Assembly: GCF_018324205.1 (NCBI RefSeq)
Contig: NZ_AP023356.1
Coordinates: 7,694,501-7,758,500 of the forward strand
DNA: 64,000 bases
DNA from: Actinoplanes ianthinogenes
GTDB taxonomy: Bacteria > Actinomycetota > Actinomycetes > Mycobacteriales > Micromonosporaceae
Direction of reading: 5' to 3'
The notes beneath the pieces are model-generated. The model had not been told where the DNA came from, did not search any database, and saw only the letters and a list, made by a program, of their open reading frames with translations. This document shows, piece after piece, positions 31,950-41,059 of the stretch. Position numbers and translations under genes: made by a program. Every line of letters begins with the position of its first letter. Positions within the stretch are counted from its first letter, which is position 1.

Positions 31950-33278
31950 TCAGCGGAGGATGGCGGGAGCCAGGGTCTTGGCGGCGCGGGCCAGGTCGGC
32001 GGCGACCGCCGCGTGGTCGGTGGTGACCAGGCCGACCGTGATCCGCAGGTGCGGGGTGCTGGGCCCGACCGAGAAGGCCGTCCCCGCCGCGGCGCCGATG
32101 CCCGCGCTGGCCAGGCTCAGCAGGGCGGCCTGCTCGTCGGCGACCGGGAGCCAGATGTTGATGCCCTCGCCGTCCGGCAGGTCGATCCCGGCCGAGCGCA
32201 GGCCGTCGCGGATCAGCCGCCGCCGGCGGGCGTACTCGTCCCGGGCCGCCCGCACCGCCGCCACCGACGCCGGGTCGGTGAGCAGCGAGAACAGCAGCCG
32301 TTGCAACAACCGGCTGGTCCACCCCTGGCCGAGCAGCCGCCGCTCCAGGATCGGGTCGAGCACGGTCGCCGGCCCGCTCACCGCGGCCAGCCGCAGGTCC
32401 GGCCCGTGGGACTTGGAGAAGCTGCGCACGTGCACCACCTGCCGCGGCAGGTGGGCGCCGACCGAACAGGCCTCACCGGACGCGAGGTCACCCGCGGAGT
32501 CGTCCTCCACGACGTACACCGAAGGGTGGTCGGCGAGGACAGCGGCCAGCGCCGCGGCCCGCGACGGTGACCACGACGCGCCTGTCGGGTTCAGGGCGCG
32601 GGGCTGGAGGAAGACCGCGGCGGGCCGGCGCGCCAGCGCGGCGGCCAGCTGGGAGGGGATCATGCCGGAGGCGTCGGTGCCCACCCCGACGACCGGCACG
32701 CCGAGCACTTCGAGCAGGTCGAGCAGCGGCGGGAAGCACGGGTTCTCCGCCACCGCGAGGTCACCGAGCCGCAGCAGCCCCGACGCCACCTGGTCGATCG
32801 CGTCCATCGCCCCGTCGAAGACCGCGAGGCGCTCCGCCGGGTACGGCCACCGCTCCCGCAGCAACGCCGCCAGCTCCGGGAGCACCGGCTCGTCCAGGTA
32901 ACTGGTCGGCGTGGGGGAGAGCCCGTGCAGCGCCGGGATCGGCGGCAGCAGCGCCGGATCGGGCACCCCGGTGGAGAGGTCGAGGCCGAACCCGCTGGTC
33001 CGGCGCAGCGCCGCCCGGTAACGCCCGGGTCCACCGGCGCCGGGGGTGGCGACGACCGTGCCGCGGCGTCCGTCCGTCCGGATGGTGCCGGCCCGGCGCA
33101 GCAGCTGCCACGCTGCGTTGACGGTGCTGGGCGACAGGCGCAGCTCGGTGGCGACCTTGCGGACCGGCGGCAGTTTGGCGCCCGCCTCGACGGCGCCCTC
33201 GCCGACCGCCCGGCTGACCGCCTCGGCCAGCCCGCGGGCGCTGGGGTCGCTGAGCCGGGCCACGATCGCATCGAACAT
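31950..33278 (-). CDS. MocR/GabR-type regulator (GntR HTH plus aminotransferase fold)
   Basis: The 442-residue protein joins a GntR winged helix (residues 1-75; LPPVRKVATELRLSPSTVNAAWQLLRRAG) to a class I aminotransferase-like domain with the PLP lysine in VRSFSKSHGPDLRLA near residue 285. MocR proteins bind PLP and sense amines or amino acids such as GABA. It is divergent from the semialdehyde dehydrogenase/aminotransferase operon across only 59 bases, so it probably controls it. A TACTGT hexamer lies close before its ATG, suggesting a leaderless transcript. Confidence 0.9.
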   Translation of the reverse strand: MFDAIVARLSDPSARGLAEAVSRAVGEGAVEAGAKLPPVRKVATELRLSPSTVNAAWQLLRRAGTIRTDGRRGTVVATPGAGGPGRYRAALRRTSGFGLDLSTGVPDPALLPPIPALHGLSPTPTSYLDEPVLPELAALLRERWPYPAERLAVFDGAMDAIDQVASGLLRLGDLAVAENPCFPPLLDLLEVLGVPVVGVGTDASGMIPSQLAAALARRPAAVFLQPRALNPTGASWSPSRAAALAAVLADHPSVYVVEDDSAGDLASGEACSVGAHLPRQVVHVRSFSKSHGPDLRLAAVSGPATVLDPILERRLLGQGWTSRLLQRLLFSLLTDPASVAAVRAARDEYARRRRLIRDGLRSAGIDLPDGEGINIWLPVADEQAALLSLASAGIGAAAGTAFSVGPSTPHLRITVGLVTTDHAAVAADLARAAKTLAPAILR

Positions 33279-33281
33279 TTT

Positions 33282-33329
33282 TGTGACAGTACATTTTCAG
33301 CATTGTTCGGTCCAGGGTCGTCACATAAT
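33282..33329. promoter_or_regulatory. Compact divergent promoter between MocR regulator and dehydrogenase
   Basis: The 59-base gap has TGTGAC (33282-33287) and its inverse GTCACA (33320-33325). CATAAT (33324-33329) sits eight bases before the plus-strand ATG and TACTGT lies close before the minus-strand ATG. Both transcripts would be leaderless or nearly so. The inverted pair is a candidate MocR site. Confidence 0.4.
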
Positions 33330-33337
33330 CTCGGCGC

Positions 33338-34822
33338 ATGATTCACATTGCGCACTGGATCGCCGGCGCGGAGCGTGCCGGCGTGTCCGGCCGGGTCGCC
33401 CCGGTCTTCAACCCCGCCACCGGCGAGCAGACCGCCGAAGTAGACCTGGCGTCGGTCGCCGAGGTCGCCGAGGCTGTCGCGGTCGCCAAGGAGGCGGCGA
33501 AGGGCTGGCGGTCGGCGTCGCTGTCCAAGCGCTCGGCGGTGCTGTTCAAGTTCCGGGAGCTGCTCGCCGAGCGGACCGGCGAGCTCGCCGCGATCATCAC
33601 GGCCGAGCACGGCAAGGTGCTCGCCGACGCGGCCGGCGAGGTCGCCCGCGGCCTGGAGAACGTGGAGTTCGCCACCGGCATCCCGCACCTGATGAAGGGC
33701 TCGTTCTCCGAGCAGGCCGCCACCGGCGTCGACGTGTACTCGATCCGTCAGCCGTTCGGCGTGGTCGCCGGCATCACCCCGTTCAACTTCCCGGCGATGG
33801 TGCCGCTCTGGATGTGCGCCACCGCGATCGCCGCGGGCAACGCGTTCGTGCTCAAGCCCAGCGAGAAGGACCCGTCCGCCGCGCTCTGGCTGGCCCGTCT
33901 GTGGGCCGAGGCCGGGCTGCCGGAGGGTGTGTTCACCGTGGTCAACGGTGACAAGGAGGCGGTCGACGCCCTGCTCGTGCACCCGGACATCGCGGCGATC
34001 AGCTTCGTCGGCTCCACCCCGATCGCGAAGTACATCTACGAGACCGGCACCGCGCAGGGCAAGCGGGTGCAGGCGCTCGGCGGGGCGAAGAACCACATGA
34101 TCGTGCTGCCGGACGCCGAGCTGGACGCGGCCGCGGACGCGGCGATCAGCGCCGGTTACGGCGCGGCGGGGGAGCGCTGCATGGCGATCTCGGTCGTCGT
34201 GGCGGTCGGGGACATCGCGGACCCGCTGGTGGAGGCGATCGCCGCCCGGCTCCCGAAGATCAAGATCGGCAACGGGGCCGACAAGGACGTCGACATGGGG
34301 CCGCTGATCAGCGCGCAGCATCGCGACAAGGTCGCCGGTTACATCGAGGCCGGCGCGGAACAGGGCGCCACGGTCGTCGCCGACGGTCGTGATATTTCGG
34401 AAAAGTCCGGCTTCTTCCTCGGCGCCACGCTGCTCGACAACGTTACGCCGGAAATGACGGTCTACACCGACGAGATCTTCGGCCCGGTGCTCTCGGTGGT
34501 CCGGGTCGGCACCTACGCCGAGGCCGTCACGCTGGTCAACGAGAACGAGTACGGCAACGGCGTAGCGATCTTCACCCGCGACGGCGGCGCCGCCCGCCAG
34601 TTCCAGTTCGACGTCGAGGCCGGCATGGTCGGCGTCAACGTGCCGATCCCGGTCCCGGTCGCCTACTACTCCTTCGGCGGGTGGAAGGCGTCCCTGTTCG
34701 GCGACAGCCACATGTACGGCCCGGACGGCATCCACTTCTTCACCCGCGGCAAGGTCGTCACGTCCCGCTGGCCGGATCCCGGAACCTCGGCGATCGACCT
34801 CGGTTTCCCGCAGACTCGGTGA
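33338..34822 (+). CDS. mmsA: CoA-acylating methylmalonate/malonate-semialdehyde dehydrogenase
   Basis: This 494-residue aldehyde dehydrogenase is of the MmsA class, which makes propionyl-CoA or acetyl-CoA from (methyl)malonate semialdehyde with NAD and CoA. Diagnostic features: PFGVVAGITPFNFPAMVPLWM, SFVGSTPIAKYIYETG, the catalytic region GAKNHMIVLPDAELD then AAGERCMAIS (Cys), and the C-terminal YYSFGGWKASLFGD. The usual catalytic Glu region is Asn-rich (GGAKNH), as in CoA-acylating members. It is first in a long plus-strand run and followed by a class III aminotransferase. A beta-alanine-to-acetyl-CoA route is the simplest reading. Confidence 0.93.
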   Translation: MIHIAHWIAGAERAGVSGRVAPVFNPATGEQTAEVDLASVAEVAEAVAVAKEAAKGWRSASLSKRSAVLFKFRELLAERTGELAAIITAEHGKVLADAAGEVARGLENVEFATGIPHLMKGSFSEQAATGVDVYSIRQPFGVVAGITPFNFPAMVPLWMCATAIAAGNAFVLKPSEKDPSAALWLARLWAEAGLPEGVFTVVNGDKEAVDALLVHPDIAAISFVGSTPIAKYIYETGTAQGKRVQALGGAKNHMIVLPDAELDAAADAAISAGYGAAGERCMAISVVVAVGDIADPLVEAIAARLPKIKIGNGADKDVDMGPLISAQHRDKVAGYIEAGAEQGATVVADGRDISEKSGFFLGATLLDNVTPEMTVYTDEIFGPVLSVVRVGTYAEAVTLVNENEYGNGVAIFTRDGGAARQFQFDVEAGMVGVNVPIPVPVAYYSFGGWKASLFGDSHMYGPDGIHFFTRGKVVTSRWPDPGTSAIDLGFPQTR

Positions 34823-34833
34823 GGATGCCAGTT

Positions 34834-36168
34834 ATGTCAGAAGCTCAGGTTCGTGCGGACGACCGCGCCCACGTCTTCCACTCCTGGTCCGCCCAGGGCT
34901 TGATCAACCCGCTGCCCATCGAGAGGGCGCTGGGCAGCCACTTCTGGGATTACACCGGCAAGAAGTACCTCGACTTCTCGTCGCAGCTGGTGAACATCAA
35001 CATCGGCCACCAGCATCCGCGGCTGGTGGCGGCGATCCAGGAGCAGGCCGCGAAGCTCTGCACCATCCAGCCCGCCTTCGCCAACGACAAGCGCGGCGAG
35101 GCGGCCCGGATGATCGCCGAGGTCGCCCCCGGCCCGCTCAACAAGGTGTTCTTCACCAACGGCGGCGCCGAGGCGAACGAGAACGCGATCCGGATGGCCC
35201 GCCTGCACACCGGCCGGCACAAGGTGCTCTCGACCTATCGCAGCTACCACGGCTCGACGGCCACCGCGATCACCGCGACCGGCGACCCGCGGCGCTGGCC
35301 GAACGAGCCGGTCGCGGTCGGCGTCGTGCACTTCTGGGGCCCGTACCCCTACCGCTCCCCGTTCCACTCCGAGAACGAGGCGCAGGAGTCCGAGCGCGCG
35401 CTCCAGCACCTGCGCGACACCATCGTCTTCGAGGGCCCGGCGACCATCGCCGCGATCCTCCTGGAGACCGTGGTCGGCACGAACGGCATCCTGGTCCCGC
35501 CGCCCGGCTACCTGGCCGGCGTCCGGGCGATCTGCGACGAGTTCGGCATCGTCTTCATCGCCGACGAGGTGATGGCGGGCTTCGGCCGGTGCGGCGAGTG
35601 GTTCGCGGTCGACAAGTGGGGGGTCACCCCCGACCTGATCACCTTCGCCAAGGGCGTGAACTCCGGGTACCTGCCCCTGGGCGGCGTGGTGATCTCCGAC
35701 GAGATCGCCGAGACGTTCCGGGAGCGGCCGTTCCCGGGTGGGCTGACCTATTCCGGTCATCCGCTGGCCTGCGCCTCCGCGGTCGCGTCCATGCAGATCT
35801 TCAAGGAGGAGGGGATCATCGAGCACGCCCGGATGCTGGGCGAGGACGTGATCGGCCCGGAGCTCTCCCGCCTTGCCGAAAAGCACCCGAGTGTCGGCGA
35901 GGTCCGTGGCCTGGGCGTCTTCTGGGCGATCGAGCTGGTCCGCGACGACCGGAAGACCCCGCTGGTGCCGTTCAACGCCGCCGGCGCGGCGGCCGGGCCG
36001 ATGAACGACGTGGCCGCGGCCTGCAAGGAACGGGGCCTCTGGCCGTTCACCCATTTCAACCGGGTGCACGTGGTGCCGCCCTGCACGACGAGCGTCGAGG
36101 AGGTCCGCGAGGGTCTCACGATCTTGGACGAGGCTTTGGCAGTTGCCGACGGTTTCTACACATCCTGA
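34834..36168 (+). CDS. Class III aminotransferase (beta-alanine or omega-amino acid type)
   Basis: The 444-residue PLP enzyme has the class III fold: FFTNGGAEANENAIRMAR, SYHGSTATAITATGD, the cofactor Asp in VFIADEVMAGFGR, and the Schiff-base Lys in ITFAKGVNSGYLPLGG. Its position straight after the malonate-semialdehyde dehydrogenase suggests it supplies that enzyme's substrate from beta-alanine. Aspartate/ornithine-type substrates cannot be excluded. ATG 34834 has GAGG nine bases upstream; an ATG three codons earlier touches that site and is less likely. Confidence 0.87.
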   Translation: MSEAQVRADDRAHVFHSWSAQGLINPLPIERALGSHFWDYTGKKYLDFSSQLVNINIGHQHPRLVAAIQEQAAKLCTIQPAFANDKRGEAARMIAEVAPGPLNKVFFTNGGAEANENAIRMARLHTGRHKVLSTYRSYHGSTATAITATGDPRRWPNEPVAVGVVHFWGPYPYRSPFHSENEAQESERALQHLRDTIVFEGPATIAAILLETVVGTNGILVPPPGYLAGVRAICDEFGIVFIADEVMAGFGRCGEWFAVDKWGVTPDLITFAKGVNSGYLPLGGVVISDEIAETFRERPFPGGLTYSGHPLACASAVASMQIFKEEGIIEHARMLGEDVIGPELSRLAEKHPSVGEVRGLGVFWAIELVRDDRKTPLVPFNAAGAAAGPMNDVAAACKERGLWPFTHFNRVHVVPPCTTSVEEVREGLTILDEALAVADGFYTS

Positions 36169-36190
36169 GCGTTGCAGCTTCTGAATTCTG

Positions 36191-36249
36191 TTTCCAGCTT
36201 GGAAATTACTTCGGATTCCCTTGTCCTCCCCGTGACAGGTGTGACAAGG
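36191..36249. promoter_or_regulatory. Internal promoter/operator candidate before the aldehyde dehydrogenase
   Basis: The 131-base gap before the next gene holds a perfect inverted repeat TTTCCA-GCT-TGGAAA (36191-36205). A second pair, CCTTGTC (36219-36225) / GACAAGG (36243-36249), follows. The gap is unusually long for this run of genes, so a second promoter is likely. Confidence 0.35.
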
Positions 36250-36299
36250 TTCCCCCACTTCTGGTGAGCACCACCACACGATCGGAAGGCGCTTCCCCC

Positions 36300-37736
36300 G
36301 TGAGCACCGAGTTTCCCGTGCTTCGCAACTTCGTCAACGGGTCCTTCGCGGACACCGAGGAGGGGCGGACGTCTCCGGTCGTCGACCCCAGCACCGGGGA
36401 GACCTACGCATACGCGCCGGTCTCCTCGGCGCGGGACGTCGAGGCCGCGGTCGACGCCGCGGCCGCCGGTTTCGAGGTCTGGCGGGACACCACCCCGGCC
36501 GAGCGGCAGCGGGCGCTGCTGCGCATCGCGGACGCCGTGGAGGCGCGGGCCGAGGAACTGATCGAGGCCGAGTGCCGCAACACCGGCAAGCCGGTCGAGG
36601 CCACCCGGACCGAGGAGATCGGCCCGGTCCTGGACGAGCTGCGCTTCTTCGCCGGCGCGGCGCGGATGCTGGAGGGCAAGGCCGCCGCCGAGTACATGCG
36701 GGACCACACCTCTTATGTACGCCGTGAGCCGATCGGCGTCTGCGCCCAGATCACTCCGTGGAACTATCCGCTGGTGATGGCGATCTGGAAGCTCGCCCCG
36801 GCGATCGCGGCCGGCAACTCGGTGGTGCTCAAGCCGTCCGACACCACCCCGGTGAGCACCCTGCTGCTCGCTGAGATCGCCGCCGAGTTCCTGCCGGCCG
36901 GCGTGCTCAACGTGGTCTGCGGCGACCGGGACACCGGCCGCGCGCTGGTCGTGCACCCCACCCCGCAGCTGGTCTCGATCACCGGGTCCACCCGGGCCGG
37001 GATGGAGGTCGCCGCGGCGGCCGCCCCCGACCTCAAGAAGGTGCATCTGGAGCTGGGTGGCAAGGCGCCGGTCGTGGTCTTCGACGACGTCGACATCGCC
37101 GCCACCGCCCAGGCGATCGCCGGCGCCGGCTTCTTCAACGCGGGCCAGGACTGCACCGCGGCCACCCGGGTCCTGGTGCACGAGCGGATCGCCGCCGACT
37201 TCACCGCGGCCCTGGCCGCCGCCGCCAAGAACACGCACGTCGGCGCCCCGTCCGACCCGGACGCGTTCTTCGGGCCGGTCAACAACGTCAGCCAGCTGGA
37301 GCGGGTGTCCGGTTTCCTGGACCGCACCCCGGCGCACGCCGAGGTGGTGGCCGGCGGCAACCGGATCGGCGACCGCGGCTTCTTCTTCGAGCCGACCGTG
37401 GTGGCCGGGCTCCGGCAGCGCGACGAGATGATCCAGGACGAGGTGTTCGGGCCGGTCATCACGGTGCAGCCGTTCGCCGACGAGACCGAGGCGATCCGCT
37501 TCGCCAACGACGTCCGGTACGGCCTGAGCGCCAGCGTCTGGACCCAGAATCACGGCCGGGCGATGCGCGTCTCCCGCCGGCTGGACTTCGGCGCGGTCTG
37601 GATCAACACCCACCTGCCGTTCGTCTCGGAGATGCCGCACGGCGGCTACGGCCACTCCGGTTACGGCAAGGACCTTTCCATGTACGGCTTCGAGGAGTAC
37701 ACCCGGATCAAACACGTGATGAGTTTTCACGGCTGA
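36300..37736 (+). CDS. Gamma-aminobutyraldehyde dehydrogenase (copy 1)
   Basis: The 478-residue NAD-dependent aldehyde dehydrogenase fits the 4-aminobutyraldehyde class: GVCAQITPWNYPLVMAIWK, SITGSTRAGMEV, catalytic Glu in HLELGGKAPVVVF, and catalytic Cys in NAGQDCTAATRV. It also has EEYTRIKHVM near the C-terminus. It would oxidise the aldehyde from putrescine to GABA. GTG start after GGAAGG. It is clearly paralogous to the gene at 52895, and the PotABCD-like importer follows directly. Confidence 0.9.
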   Translation: MSTEFPVLRNFVNGSFADTEEGRTSPVVDPSTGETYAYAPVSSARDVEAAVDAAAAGFEVWRDTTPAERQRALLRIADAVEARAEELIEAECRNTGKPVEATRTEEIGPVLDELRFFAGAARMLEGKAAAEYMRDHTSYVRREPIGVCAQITPWNYPLVMAIWKLAPAIAAGNSVVLKPSDTTPVSTLLLAEIAAEFLPAGVLNVVCGDRDTGRALVVHPTPQLVSITGSTRAGMEVAAAAAPDLKKVHLELGGKAPVVVFDDVDIAATAQAIAGAGFFNAGQDCTAATRVLVHERIAADFTAALAAAAKNTHVGAPSDPDAFFGPVNNVSQLERVSGFLDRTPAHAEVVAGGNRIGDRGFFFEPTVVAGLRQRDEMIQDEVFGPVITVQPFADETEAIRFANDVRYGLSASVWTQNHGRAMRVSRRLDFGAVWINTHLPFVSEMPHGGYGHSGYGKDLSMYGFEEYTRIKHVMSFHG

Positions 37737-37780
37737 TCCGGCCCCGCACAGTTCAACGCCCCCGCCTCCGAGGTGAACAA

Positions 37781-38938
37781 ATGACCACGTCTCCCCCGCA
37801 CCAGGCCGTGACGGCGCCGTCCGCCACCGGCGAGCGGACCGGGCATCCGGCGATCGAGTTCGTCGGCGTGCGCAAGGAATACCTGTCGCACGGTGAGGCG
37901 GTGCCCGCCGTCAAGAGCCTGGACCTGACGATCGGTCAGGGGGAGTTCTTCTCGCTGCTCGGTCCGTCCGGCTGCGGCAAGACCACCACCATGCGGATGA
38001 TCGCCGGCTTCGAGGAGGCGACCACCGGCCAGGTGTTCCTGGACGGCAAGGACGTCACCGGCGTCGCCGCCAACAAGCGCGACGTCAACATGGTGTTCCA
38101 GTCGTACGCCCTGTTCCCGCACTTGAACGTGGTGCAGAACGTCTCGTTCGGCCTGGAGCGCAAGAAGGTCGCGAAGTCCGAGATCAAGCGCCGGGTCGGC
38201 GAGATCCTCGAGATCGTGTCGCTGACCGGCTTCGAGAAGCGGCACCCCAAAGAGATGTCCGGCGGCCAGCAGCAGCGGGTCGCGCTGGCCCGGGCCCTGG
38301 TCAACCACCCGCGGGCGCTCCTGCTCGACGAGCCGCTCGGCGCGCTCGACCTGAAGCTGCGGCAGCAGATGCAGATCGAGCTCAAGCGGATCCAGCGCGA
38401 GGTCGGCATCACCTTCGTCTACGTCACCCACGACCAGGGCGAGGCGCTGACCATGTCGGACCGGATCGCGGTGATGAACGACGGGCTGATCGAGCAGCTC
38501 GGCACCCCGCGGGAGATCTACGAGAAGCCGGCGACCCGGTTCGTGGCCGGGTTCATCGGCACCTCGAACCTGGTGGACGGTCAGGTCAGCCGGGTGGAGG
38601 ACGGGCACGCGCTGCTCGACCTCGGCTCGGAGGGCCGGATCGTGGTGGCGGTGCCCGCCACCGTGCGGGCCGGCCAGGCGATCGAGGTGTCGGTCCGGCC
38701 GGAGAAGATCGATCTGCACCGGAGCGCGCCGCCGCAGTCCGCCGGGAGTGTGCTGGCCGGCACGGTCACCGAGGTCGTCTACCACGGCACATCGACCAAC
38801 TACACCGTGGCGACTTCCGCCGGATCAGATTTCGTGGTGTTCGACCAGAACGCTCACGATGCCGAGGACGTCGCCTCGCGTGGCGAGCGCGTCTTCCTCA
38901 CCTGGGCCCCGCAGCACTCGTACCCGATCGGAGTCTGA
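37781..38938 (+). CDS. potA: Spermidine/putrescine ABC transporter ATP-binding protein
   Basis: The 385-residue ATPase has Walker A GPSGCGKTT, Q-loop MVFQSYALFPHLNV, signature MSGGQQQRVALARAL, Walker B LLLDEPLGALD and switch VTHDQGEALTMSD. A C-terminal TOBE domain (about 285-380, SVRPEKIDLHR and VVYHGTSTNYTV) is typical of the PotA/FbpC group. GAGGTGAACAA precedes the ATG. Its stop overlaps the next gene as TGATG. Confidence 0.92.
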   Translation: MTTSPPHQAVTAPSATGERTGHPAIEFVGVRKEYLSHGEAVPAVKSLDLTIGQGEFFSLLGPSGCGKTTTMRMIAGFEEATTGQVFLDGKDVTGVAANKRDVNMVFQSYALFPHLNVVQNVSFGLERKKVAKSEIKRRVGEILEIVSLTGFEKRHPKEMSGGQQQRVALARALVNHPRALLLDEPLGALDLKLRQQMQIELKRIQREVGITFVYVTHDQGEALTMSDRIAVMNDGLIEQLGTPREIYEKPATRFVAGFIGTSNLVDGQVSRVEDGHALLDLGSEGRIVVAVPATVRAGQAIEVSVRPEKIDLHRSAPPQSAGSVLAGTVTEVVYHGTSTNYTVATSAGSDFVVFDQNAHDAEDVASRGERVFLTWAPQHSYPIGV

Positions 38939-40188
38939 TGTACCCCACCAATCAGCCGGACCCCTCTCTCCTGCGAGGCATGACGCGGCGGCGCCTCGGT
39001 CGTCGTGACGCGTTGCGCCTCGGCGGCGTGTCGGCTCTTGGTGCCTTCCTCGCCGCCTGTGGCGTCGAGGGCAAGGGCAAGCCGGAGGCCAGTGTCGCGC
39101 CGGACGCGGTGCAGAAGTTCTGGAGCGGCAAGGCCAAGAACGGCAAGGTCGACTTCGCCAACTGGCCGCTCTACATGGACCCGAAGAAGCCGGAGCTCAA
39201 GAAGTTCACCGAGAAGACCGGCATCCAGGTCAACTACCAGGAGGTCATCCAGGAGATGGGTCCTTGGTTCGCCAAGGTGCAGCCCCAGCTCTCGGCCGGT
39301 CAGTCGATCGGCTTCGACCTCATGGTGATCACCAACTCGCTCCAGTTCGGCCAGTTCCGCAACAGCGGCTTCCTGGCCCCGCTGGACCACTCCCAGCTGC
39401 CGAACTTCACCAAGAACGCCGCGCCGAAGTACGCCCAGGAGTCGTTCGACCCGGGCAACGTCTTCAGCATCCCGTGGGCGTCCGGCATCACCGGCATCGC
39501 CTACGACCCCAAGAAGACCGGCCGGGAGATCACCAAGCTCGCCGACCTGTGGGACCCGGCGTTCAAGGGCAAGGTCGGCATGTTCTCCGACTCCCAGGAG
39601 CTGGCCAACTTCGGCCTGCTCGCGGCCGGCCTCAAGCCGGGCGACTCGGGCGAGGACGAGTGGAAGAAGGCCGCCGCCAAGCTCAAGGAGCAGAAGGACG
39701 CGGGCCTGGTCCGCAACTACTACGACCAGAGCTACGTCGACGCGCTCGGCAAGGGCGAGGTCTGGCTGACCCAGGCCTGGTCCGGCGACATCTTCCAGAA
39801 GAACGTCTCGGACGGGACGAACTTCAAGTTCATCATCCCGGAGGAGGGCGGCACGATCTGGACGGACAACTTCACCATCCCGGTCACCGCCACCAACCCG
39901 GTCGACGCGATCATGCTGATGGACTTCTTCTACGAGGTCGAGAACGCCGCGTCGCTGGCCGAGTACATCAACTACGTCTGCCCGGTGCCGGCCGCGCAGG
40001 CGCAGATCTCCAAGGACGCGGCGGCCGCCTCGGGCGAGGACAAGACCCTGCTCACGCAGGTCGCCGGCAGCCCGCTGGTGTTCCCCGGCGACGCCGATTA
40101 CGCCAAGCTGCACTACTACGTGGACTTCAACACGGCGGAAGAGCAGCAGACCTTCGCCAGCATCTTCGAACCGATCACCTTGAGCTGA
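38938..40188 (+). CDS. potD: Polyamine-binding lipoprotein (Tat-type signal)
   Basis: This 416-residue binding protein has a twin-arginine-like signal (RRRLGRRDALRLGG) and a lipobox LAAC at about residue 42. The PotD-like mature part shows FANWPLYMD, VNYQEVIQEMG, FDLMVITN, SIPWASGITGIAYDPKK, VWLTQAWSGDIF and PEEGGTIWTDNFTIP. Acidic and aromatic pocket residues fit polyamine binding. It is coupled to the ATPase and followed by two permeases. Confidence 0.9.
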   Translation: MYPTNQPDPSLLRGMTRRRLGRRDALRLGGVSALGAFLAACGVEGKGKPEASVAPDAVQKFWSGKAKNGKVDFANWPLYMDPKKPELKKFTEKTGIQVNYQEVIQEMGPWFAKVQPQLSAGQSIGFDLMVITNSLQFGQFRNSGFLAPLDHSQLPNFTKNAAPKYAQESFDPGNVFSIPWASGITGIAYDPKKTGREITKLADLWDPAFKGKVGMFSDSQELANFGLLAAGLKPGDSGEDEWKKAAAKLKEQKDAGLVRNYYDQSYVDALGKGEVWLTQAWSGDIFQKNVSDGTNFKFIIPEEGGTIWTDNFTIPVTATNPVDAIMLMDFFYEVENAASLAEYINYVCPVPAAQAQISKDAAAASGEDKTLLTQVAGSPLVFPGDADYAKLHYYVDFNTAEEQQTFASIFEPITLS

Positions 40189-40195
40189 GTCGCCG

Positions 40196-41059
40196 ATGAA
40201 CCGGGTAAAACGTACACTCGCGCCCTACCTGCTCGTGCTTCCCGGCGGGTTGTGGCTGCTGTTGTTCTTCGTGGTGCCGATGGTCACCATGTTCTCGCTC
40301 TCCCTGCAGCAGGGCGACATCGTCAACGGGTACGTCTTCACGGGTCACTGGCAGACCTACGTCGACGCGATCACGAACTACCAGACCCAGTTGATCCGCT
40401 CGCTGGTGTACGGGCTCATCACGACGGTCGCCCTGGTCGTGATGAGCTTCCCGGTCGCGTACTGGATCGCCTTCTACGGCGGCAAGCGCAAGTCGACCTA
40501 CCTGTTCCTGATCCTGCTGCCGTTCTTCGTGTCGTTCGTGCTGCGGACGATCTCCTGGCGGCAGATCCTCACCGACGACGGGATGCTGCTGCATCCGCTG
40601 AAGGAGGCCGGGCTGCTCTCGCCCGGCTTCCACATCCTCGGCACCTCGTACGCGGTGATCTTCGGCCTGATCTACAACTTCCTGCCGTTCATGGTGCTGC
40701 CGATCTACGTGGCCCTGGAGCGGATCGACCCGCGCGTGGTCGAGGCGGCCCGTGACCTGTACGCCAAACCGCTCACCGTGTTCCGCAAGGTGGTCTTCCC
40801 GCTCGCCCTGCCCGGCGTCTTCGCCGGCGTGCTGATGACGTTCGTCCCGGCCAGCTCGGACTACGTCAACTCGGGCGTGCTGGGCAGCTCGTCGACCACC
40901 ATGATCGGTCAGGTCGTGCAGGCGCAGGCCCTGGCCAACTCGAACTACCCGATGGCCTCGGCCCTCTCGTTCTTCCTGATGGCGGTCCTGCTGACCGGCG
41001 TCTTCATCTATGCCCGGGTCCTCGGCACCGAGGACGTCATGAATGCGGCGGCCCGATGA
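40196..41059 (+). CDS. potB: Polyamine ABC transporter permease (PotB-like)
   Basis: The 287-residue permease has six predicted membrane helices beginning APYLLVLPGGLWLLLFFVVP. The BPD_transp_1 coupling motif is ERIDPRVVEAARDLYAKPLTVFRKVVFPLALPG (EAA loop near residues 180-212). It starts seven bases after the binding-protein stop and overlaps potC as ATGA. Confidence 0.9.
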   Translation: MNRVKRTLAPYLLVLPGGLWLLLFFVVPMVTMFSLSLQQGDIVNGYVFTGHWQTYVDAITNYQTQLIRSLVYGLITTVALVVMSFPVAYWIAFYGGKRKSTYLFLILLPFFVSFVLRTISWRQILTDDGMLLHPLKEAGLLSPGFHILGTSYAVIFGLIYNFLPFMVLPIYVALERIDPRVVEAARDLYAKPLTVFRKVVFPLALPGVFAGVLMTFVPASSDYVNSGVLGSSSTTMIGQVVQAQALANSNYPMASALSFFLMAVLLTGVFIYARVLGTEDVMNAAAR

